DNA of 10,056 bases from CAZTYW01 sp964617695 (GTDB lineage Bacteria; Chloroflexota; Dehalococcoidia; UBA2247; RBG-13-53-26): NCBI GenBank assembly GCA_964617695.1, contig CAZTYW010000074.1:1-10056 (forward strand). Reading direction: 5' to 3'. The notes under the pieces are model-generated. The model searched no databases. It was not told where the DNA came from and saw nothing but the letters and a program-made list of their open reading frames with translations. Below are positions 6,425 through 10,056 of the stretch, one piece after another. Position 1 is the first letter of the stretch, and the number at the start of each line of letters is the position of its first letter. Position numbers and translations under genes: made by a program.

Positions 6425-6497
6425 GCCCTCATCGTCTAGAGGCCTAGGACATCGGCCTTTCAAGCCGAAAACAGGGATTCGAATTCCCTTGAGGGCA
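6425..6497 (+). tRNA. tRNA-Glu (anticodon TTC)
   Basis: A complete 73-nt cloverleaf. The acceptor stem GCCCTCA/TGAGGGC pairs over 7 bp with discriminator A6497. The D arm is GTCT-AGAGGCCTA-GGAC and the anticodon stem is TCGGC/GCCGA around CTTTCAA, giving anticodon TTC at 6459-6461. The T arm is AGGGA-TTCGAAT-TCCCT. The sequence closely follows the bacterial tRNA-Glu pattern. CCA is not encoded; TTTT follows directly. It reads GAA and GAG codons and, in organisms with the C5 pathway, also feeds haem/corrin synthesis. Confidence 0.97.
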
Positions 6498-6605
6498 TTT
6501 TGTTGCCCGGCCACGCGTCCTGCCAATCTTTTTCTGTTTGTTCTTTGAGCAACCGACGGTCTGCGCTCTGCTGCTGTTTCCTGGTTCAGCGCGACTGCTG
6601 GTCGA

Positions 6606-6662
6606 CAGGGCCTGGTGGGACCTGGTGCAGCAGACGGGGTCCTGGCACATGACCAGGCCCTG
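6606..6662 (+). repeat. Strong inverted repeat (11-bp perfect stem)
   Basis: CAGGGCCTGGT (6606-6616) is the exact reverse complement of ACCAGGCCCTG (6652-6662). Within the 35-nt interior, GGACC (6618-6622) pairs with GGTCC (6638-6642), giving a two-storey hairpin. No T-run follows, so it is not a classical intrinsic terminator. It lies between tRNA-Glu and the GlpM-like gene, in 263 bp that otherwise hold nothing I can identify. It could be an RNA element or a DNA-binding dyad. Confidence 0.6.
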
Positions 6663-6760
6663 AGGGCGCGTGGGCAGGTCTTGCTCAGCAGTCTCCTCGT
6701 GGGCACGCTGTGTAGCGCGCACAGATTTCAATGGCGTACGAATAGTATTGGAGGGAATAC

Positions 6761-7093
6761 ATGGATTATAGACTTATTCCCCTGTATTTCATCGTCGGTG
6801 GCACTGTGGTGACGCTGGTGACCTATTTTGGCGGCCAGGCAAAAGGTGTGCTGGCTGCGTTCACAGCACTTTTCCCCAGTATCACTGTCATAACCCTTTG
6901 CACCATCTATTTCAGCAGCGGTTCCGGGCCCGCCGTCTCGTATGTCAAAAGCCTGGTCTTCATGCTACCTGCCTGGCTGATCTACGTCGGTACTCTCATA
7001 TATCTTGTACCGAGGTGGGGTCTTGCCCCACCGCTGATTATCGGCATTTTGCTTTACTCAGGTGCCGGCTACTTGACCATGAGGTACACCTAG
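6761..7093 (+). CDS. Small four-helix membrane protein, GlpM/DUF3147-like
   Basis: A 110-residue integral membrane protein with four hydrophobic segments (about 5-22, 29-51, 60-83, 88-108) and almost no loops. The order resembles the GlpM and DUF3147 families: an N-terminal GG-containing helix, a 'LAAFTALFPSITVITL' segment (31-46), then 'MLPAWLIYV'. These proteins are about 110 residues long and of unknown function. The likeness is by topology and a short motif, so the family call is tentative. The ATG is preceded by GGAGGG (6750-6755) with a 5-nt spacer. No clear promoter is visible upstream. It stands alone, converging on the zinc-ribbon gene. Confidence 0.75.
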   Translation: MDYRLIPLYFIVGGTVVTLVTYFGGQAKGVLAAFTALFPSITVITLCTIYFSSGSGPAVSYVKSLVFMLPAWLIYVGTLIYLVPRWGLAPPLIIGILLYSGAGYLTMRYT

Positions 7094-7145
7094 ACCCTAT
7101 ATGTGTATTCAGGGGCAGCACTTTTTCTATGAGGCGAACATTCTG

Positions 7146-7181
7146 TTTCGGTCGGATCCTCGCTGACTGGCCGACCTGAAA
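7146..7181. terminator. Hairpin between convergent genes, possible terminator
   Basis: TTTC-GGTCGG (7146-7155) pairs with CCGACC-(T)-GAAA (7171-7181), a 10-bp stem with one bulged base and a 15-nt loop. It sits between the 3' ends of the GlpM-like gene (plus) and the zinc-ribbon gene (minus). No T-run follows on either strand, so termination activity is uncertain. A weaker CCCT/AGGG hairpin followed by TTTTT lies at about 7097-7127. Confidence 0.35.
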
Positions 7182-7245
7182 GTAACTAGCTAGGTTCCCG
7201 CCACGGTCTTTGCGTTGGACATGCTCGGATGCATTCGGGTCGAGA

Positions 7246-7395
7246 CTATGGGCTTGCACGGATAGTATGTTTGCATCGCGGGCAGCGCCACACTTCCCTT
7301 GTGCAGGCACCTTTGAACCGAAATTCTCTTCTCATGTTGGCACCGCATTTTGGGCACATCGGACCCTCATCATCGTCTTCAATGTGATATCTCAC
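7246..7395 (-). CDS. 49-aa zinc-ribbon protein
   Basis: Read on the minus strand, this short frame encodes an acidic start (MRYHIEDDDEGP), then MCPKCGANMRREF (13-25) and WRCPRCKHTIRASP (36-49). Two CPxC knuckles (C14/C17 and C38/C41), each followed by a Gly or His turn, make a treble-strand zinc ribbon. C31 is an extra cysteine. The start GTG (7395-7393) has GGAGG (7408-7404) 8 nt upstream, and a good promoter lies just before it. Coding potential, SD, promoter and motif agree, which makes the gene credible despite its size. Function is unknown; such stand-alone ribbons bind nucleic acid or partner proteins. It converges on the GlpM-like gene. Confidence 0.75.
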   Translation of the reverse strand: MRYHIEDDDEGPMCPKCGANMRREFRFKGACTREVWRCPRCKHTIRASP

Positions 7396-7418
7396 TCACG
7401 TATCCTCCCACATAGGCC

Positions 7419-7447
7419 ATTGTAGATGTGGACATGAGGCAGGTCTG
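7419..7447 (-). promoter_or_regulatory. Promoter of the zinc-ribbon gene
   Basis: On the minus strand, TACAAT (7424-7419) matches five of six -10 bases, with a 17-nt spacer to the poor -35 CAGACC (7447-7442). The predicted start at about 7412 gives a 17-nt leader holding the GGAGG SD. The weak -35 and an adjoining palindrome point to an activator-dependent promoter. Confidence 0.5.
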
Positions 7448-7461
7448 TGACCTGTGTCACT
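7446..7461. promoter_or_regulatory. CRP/FNR-family binding-site candidate
   Basis: TGTGA-CCTGTG-TCACT (7446-7461) matches the CRP consensus TGTGA-N6-TCACA at nine of ten defined bases. Its centre (7453.5) falls at -41.5 relative to the transcript start predicted from the TACAAT element, the standard class II activator position. Which CRP/FNR-family protein would bind is unknown. Confidence 0.45.
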
Positions 7462-7525
7462 CTGATGCGCATGCGCCCCGGATGCGTACCCGAAACCTGC
7501 GTGTGAGAGGCTGACCTGAGCCTTT

Positions 7526-7646
7526 TTGGTCAACTGGTTGAGCCGAAGTATCGTTACTGGAAGTATGGTAGGAGTAATACCATGCTAGCGGCGGGGCACG
7601 AAGCCCTGCCGAGATCGAGATCTTCATAATATTCACCCCCCAACTG
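7526..7646 (+). ncRNA. Possible structured RNA / leader region
   Basis: Consecutive hairpins can be read on the plus strand. They are TCAAC/GTTGA (7530-7541 region), ATGGTA/TACCAT (about 7565-7583), the 8-bp GGCGGGGC/GCCCTGCC (about 7590-7610), and AGATC/GATCT (about 7613-7624). An intrinsic terminator follows. A weak promoter (TTGGTC, 17 nt, TATCGT at 7549-7554) could start a transcript of roughly 120 nt. No Rfam family is recognised. The boundaries are approximate. Confidence 0.3.
7582..7629 (+). CDS. Possible 15-codon leader ORF
   Basis: ATG at 7582 is preceded by AGGAG (7570-7574) with a 7-nt spacer and encodes MLAAGHEALPRSRSS before TAA. The SD lies in the loop and the ATG in the 3' arm of the ATGGTA/TACCAT hairpin, so initiation may be structure-controlled. 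It ends 17 nt before a terminator, an arrangement like an attenuator leader peptide. No run of one regulatory codon is seen, so the case is weak. Confidence 0.25.
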   Translation: MLAAGHEALPRSRSS

Positions 7647-7685
7647 AGAGGGCCTTCCAGACAAGAACGGGAGGCTCTTTTTTTT
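7647..7685 (+). terminator. Intrinsic terminator
   Basis: A 12-bp stem with G-T wobbles (7647-7658 paired with 7669-7680), a 10-nt loop (AGACAAGAAC) and an uninterrupted T-run (7678-7685). It does not directly follow any annotated plus-strand gene: the nearest ends more than 550 bp upstream. It therefore probably ends a short untranslated RNA or an attenuated leader. Confidence 0.75.
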
Positions 7686-7713
7686 GGCCGAGGGGAACGT
7701 ATCAGGGTGGCAC

Positions 7714-7742
7714 TTCCCTTGGCGGCAGGCGCAGGCTATAAT
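7714..7742 (+). promoter_or_regulatory. Promoter of the lipoprotein operon
   Basis: A perfect TATAAT (7737-7742) with TTCCCT (7714-7719) at a 17-nt spacing. The expected start near 7749 lies beyond the terminator, leaving a leader of about 50-80 nt depending on which start codon is used. Confidence 0.5.
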
Positions 7743-7827
7743 CTGTAGCCAGCTAGCTCGGCCGCTTTGCCACGCCTGGTCTTGTGGAGGCATTGTTGTG
7801 ATTGCGAGTTGGCTGACGGGAGTAACC

Positions 7828-8940
7828 ATGAAGCGGGCGCTGGCCACCATTGTGGCGGTCGTGTTTCTGCTGACAGGGACAGGCTGTGGTCAGAGCCAGG
7901 CATCGATTTCTGTGGAGGAACTGGAGTACAGCATTTGGGTGCTGGTGAATCAGGAGCGGGCGAACGAGGGACTTTCACTGCTGAGCAAGAGTGAAGACCT
8001 CGGGACTCTTGCCAGGCAGTACGCCGAGGCCCGCTTCTCAGACGAAGAAGTCGAGTGTGGTGACATTCGGTATCTGAGGAGCAATTCCTGGAGCCTGGAT
8101 TACAATGGCGGGACACCGCAGCTTGACCACGACAATGCCAGAGACCAGGTGGCATACTGTCTGGAACAACCGGACCTGCGAGAGAACATGCTCAGGCCTG
8201 AGGCAAGATCAACGGGGGTGGGCATCGCCGTCATAGGTGACGCCGTTTACTACACGCAGGTGTTCGACGTGGTAAACCTGGTGGGAGGGGGCGGCCAGCC
8301 GATTGTCCTGGATGAGAACCCCGAGGCGACCGATCCGTCCTCGTGGGAGGAACTCGAAGCGTTCCTGGAGACCGACAACACGGACGAAATCACGTACGAG
8401 CCGGGTTCATTTATCTGTACCGACTTCGCCGAGACACTGCACAACAATGCCGAAGAGGCCGGAATAAGGGCGGCTTACGTGTCCGTCGGCTTCAACACCG
8501 AGCCCGGTCACGCACTCAATGCCTTCTCTATTGACGATCAGACTGTGTACATAGACGTGATTTCCAGTGACAAGGTAGCTTACGTCCAGGTGGGCGGGGA
8601 ATACGGCCTCATCAGGCTCGACGTGGCCACACAGTTCAGCTATAGTTACTTTGAAGATGTTCAGGCGTGCATTGCAGAGCGTGAACAATATGATGAGGAT
8701 TTGCAGCGTTATGAGCAGGCTGTCGAAGAATACAATGAGCGCGGGGAAACGGAATTGTTCTGGAGTCTGATTGACCCCTTCAAAACTCTGCCAGAGTTTC
8801 AGGCAGATCTGCAGGCCCGAGACCAGGCAATAGAACAGGAAGAGGCGAGCCTGGGATTGACGGGTTCGTACTGGAATGCACTGGGGTCTCTGGTAGGTGT
8901 CGACGATCCGACAGTGGTAGACTTCTACGTCCACTGGTAA
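7828..8940 (+). CDS. Secreted lipoprotein with CAP and transglutaminase-like domains
   Basis: 370 residues from ATG 7828 (GGGAG 5 nt upstream). The N-terminus MKRALATIVAVVFLLTGTGC is a lipoprotein-type signal with C20 as likely lipidation site, although GTGC is an imperfect lipobox. Residues about 33-150 resemble a CAP/SCP domain: VNQERANEGL (40-49), LARQYAEARF (61-70), and GVGIAVIGDAVYYTQVF (130-146). The His normally found in the 'A-x-x-HA' helix is Tyr here (Y65), so the CAP site looks degenerate. Residues about 185-250 fit a transglutaminase-like core: C197 in FICTDFAETLH, H228 in EPGHALNAF, and D243 in VYIDVISSD. A Glu-rich helical region (about 280-342) may be a coiled coil. An in-frame GTG at 7798 with GGAGG at 7 nt gives an alternative 380-aa form, but the signal peptide favours ATG. 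Role unknown; extracytoplasmic. Confidence 0.75.
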   Translation: MKRALATIVAVVFLLTGTGCGQSQASISVEELEYSIWVLVNQERANEGLSLLSKSEDLGTLARQYAEARFSDEEVECGDIRYLRSNSWSLDYNGGTPQLDHDNARDQVAYCLEQPDLRENMLRPEARSTGVGIAVIGDAVYYTQVFDVVNLVGGGGQPIVLDENPEATDPSSWEELEAFLETDNTDEITYEPGSFICTDFAETLHNNAEEAGIRAAYVSVGFNTEPGHALNAFSIDDQTVYIDVISSDKVAYVQVGGEYGLIRLDVATQFSYSYFEDVQACIAEREQYDEDLQRYEQAVEEYNERGETELFWSLIDPFKTLPEFQADLQARDQAIEQEEASLGLTGSYWNALGSLVGVDDPTVVDFYVHW

Positions 8941-8980
8941 GATGTAGACCGCAAGTTTCAGAAAGGAGAAATGTTCGGTA

Positions 8981-9415
8981 ATGAAGTACGTGCTCAGGGT
9001 GGGTGGAGCTGCACTTCTTGCATTTCTCCTGGCGGTTGTTGGTGGCCTGATGGCAAGGCAGGAGAGTGGTGGAGACCTGTTGGCCTTTCTGTTTATCGCA
9101 GGTCTGGTCGTATATTCCATCGTTCTGATCAAGCTAGTGAATCGGGTCGGATTCTGGTTCTGCATCGTCTTCGCTATTGAGTGGGCGCTGCTGCCGATGG
9201 CAGCCGCCGTCAATGCGAGTCAGGTAAAGGGTACTGGCTGTGCCGGGTTTGGCGCGGCGATCGCCGGGGCCGTGCTGCTCGGCGTGACTATACCGGTGGG
9301 TGCCATCGGGTTTCTTGTTTTCCTTGCCCTTGCCTTCTTCGTTTTCAGAAAGCGGGGTGAAGAACTGGCTGTGGATAGGGATGAGGTGTGGAAAGACCGA
9401 AGTTTGAGGAGCTAG
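8981..9415 (+). CDS. Multi-pass membrane protein, unknown function
   Basis: 144 residues with hydrophobic segments at about 6-25, 33-51, 57-76 and a long one at 89-122 that may be two helices joined by a short turn. The charged C-terminal tail (123-144) is probably cytoplasmic. The ATG at 8981 lies 12 nt after AAAGGAG (8962-8968), a long spacer. It starts 40 bp after the lipoprotein gene and overlaps the next gene by 28 bp, so it is the middle gene of a likely three-gene operon. I do not recognise a family. Confidence 0.75.
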   Translation: MKYVLRVGGAALLAFLLAVVGGLMARQESGGDLLAFLFIAGLVVYSIVLIKLVNRVGFWFCIVFAIEWALLPMAAAVNASQVKGTGCAGFGAAIAGAVLLGVTIPVGAIGFLVFLALAFFVFRKRGEELAVDRDEVWKDRSLRS

Positions 9416-9771
9416 TGACGACGGCATTGGCCGAACTTCCGGCGGAGTTCCAGAGGAGGCTGGAGAACGTTGACGTGGTGGTGCAGGACTATCCTTCGCC
9501 GAGGCAACTGGCCGGGGTGCGGCGTGGCATGACCCTGCTGGGGCTCTACGAGGGGGTGCCTCAGACCAGACGGACCAGGAGCTATGGAATGGTGCCACCA
9601 GACAGGATAACGATATTTCAGAAGCCCATTGAGGCCAAATGCCGCCGCGAAGACGAGATTGCGAAGGAGGTGCGGCGGGTTGTCCTCCATGAACTGGCCC
9701 ATCACTTCGGGCTCGGTGATGAACTGCTGAACACGATAGAGTCCGAGAGGCCGAGGAGAAAGCGGCGGTGA
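9388..9771 (+). CDS. Minimal zincin metallopeptidase family protein
   Basis: 127 residues with no signal peptide. The motif VVLHELAHHFGLGDE (98-112) gives an HExxHxxGxxD zinc site (H101, E102, H105, plus D111). The preceding 'PPDRITIFQKPIE' region (70-82) corresponds to the strand before the active-site helix in the Zincin_1 (PF06262) 'metallopeptidase family'. That family is about 120 residues long, widespread in Actinobacteria, Chloroflexota and Thermus, and its substrates are unknown. The GTG start (9388) lies inside the preceding membrane-protein gene with GATGAGG directly upstream, suggesting translational coupling. The C-terminus is unusually basic (RPRRKRR), which might bind nucleic acid or lipid head groups (inference). 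Confidence 0.88.
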   Translation: MERPKFEELVTTALAELPAEFQRRLENVDVVVQDYPSPRQLAGVRRGMTLLGLYEGVPQTRRTRSYGMVPPDRITIFQKPIEAKCRREDEIAKEVRRVVLHELAHHFGLGDELLNTIESERPRRKRR

Positions 9772-9786
9772 GGCCTTTGGCCCTCA
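9769..9786 (+). other. Small hairpin over the metallopeptidase stop codon
   Basis: TGAG-GCC (9769-9775) pairs with GGC-(C)-CTCA (9779-9786) around a TTT loop. There is no T-run, so termination is doubtful. The remaining 265 bp to 10051 show no gene I can support on either strand; a CTGGC/GCCAG dyad lies near 9996-10012. Confidence 0.3.
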
Positions 9787-10051
9787 GTCGCAGCGGGCAG
9801 CACCTTTCCCCATGACGCGACCAGCCGGTTCCTGCGTCTGCTTGCGACGCCCACTTTCTTTCCCAGTGGTCGACATGGGCTGACGCTCGGGAGACCGGTG
9901 ATTGGGTTCGCAGGCCTTGGTGCCCTGGCTGATTCTTCAGTCTGGATTCTGGGTTCCGCGCTGGTCTCGATAGGCTATGAAGGCCGGGAATTGAGGCTGG
10001 CAGGTCACGCCAGTTGTCTGATTCTGACAAGTACCAGGAGGGGGATCACAG

Positions 10052-10056
10052 ATGGT
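10052..10056 (+). CDS. Possible start of a further gene (cut by the right edge)
   Basis: ATG at 10052-10054 follows AGGAGG (10036-10041) with a 10-nt spacer. Only the start codon and two bases are visible, so no product can be named. Confidence 0.35.

Noticed and set aside
6606..6662. Signal recognition particle RNA
   Set aside because: The hairpin lacks the GGAA tetraloop and the asymmetric GCAGC/AGGA-type internal loop of the conserved SRP core.
7038..7425. Longer frames on both strands over the zinc-ribbon gene
   Set aside because: Neither shows a domain; the correct minus frame gives paired CPxC knuckles with a proper SD.
7682..7730. T-box antiterminator-like AGGGTGGCAC
   Set aside because: The match stops before the required ACCGCG part, the terminator lies upstream of it, and the downstream gene is not an amino-acid or aminoacyl-tRNA synthetase gene.
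8407..9213. 268-codon minus-strand frame opposite the lipoprotein and membrane protein
   Set aside because: It spans two plus-strand genes with recognisable signal peptide and membrane segments and shows no motif of its own.
9134..10030. 298-codon minus-strand frame over the metallopeptidase and the right-hand gap
   Set aside because: Antisense to the HExxH gene, with biased Ser/Pro/Arg/His composition and no motif.

Overview
The window looks like a chromosomal segment of an anaerobic bacterium, most plausibly a Chloroflexota member of the Dehalococcoidia type. The pointers are a selenium-linked YedE/DUF3343/LysR locus, desulforedoxin-type rubredoxin-like proteins, a DUF6125-like protein and an ArgC with a lineage-like N-terminus. 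The base composition is moderately GC-rich, GTG starts are frequent and Shine-Dalgarno (SD) sites are strong. This assignment rests on remembered family resemblance, not on a search. No mobile element, CRISPR array or rRNA is visible.

Layout. (1) Positions 1-2287 are a selenium module. A DUF3343 gene (cut by the left edge) and a yedE-type transporter gene overlap on the minus strand, diverging from a LysR-type regulator on the plus strand. The shared 141-bp gap holds dyads that fit LysR operators. (2) Positions 2288-3757 hold a long non-coding leader, a DUF6125-like protein with a cysteine cluster, and two consecutive 39- and 47-aa desulforedoxins. The two desulforedoxins were found by reading the sequence and are too short for usual gene-length cut-offs. 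(3) Positions 3988-6497 hold housekeeping genes: a histidine phosphatase overlapping an endonuclease III, then argC with its own promoter, then tRNA-Glu(TTC). (4) Positions 6498-7797 hold a strong inverted repeat, a small GlpM/DUF3147-like membrane protein, and a convergent 49-aa zinc-ribbon protein on the minus strand. Upstream of the latter is a CRP-like palindrome centred at -41.5 of its predicted promoter. A structured plus-strand stretch follows, with a possible 15-codon leader ORF and an intrinsic terminator. (5) Positions 7828-9771 form a likely envelope operon: a lipoprotein combining a degenerate CAP domain with a transglutaminase-like domain, a multi-pass membrane protein, and a minimal HExxH metallopeptidase that overlaps it. 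The last bases may hold the start of another gene.

The most notable items are the DUF6125/double-desulforedoxin operon, the unannotated zinc-ribbon gene with its class II activator geometry, the structured element before the lipoprotein, and the CAP-transglutaminase lipoprotein operon. None of these is proven to be a new system from sequence alone.
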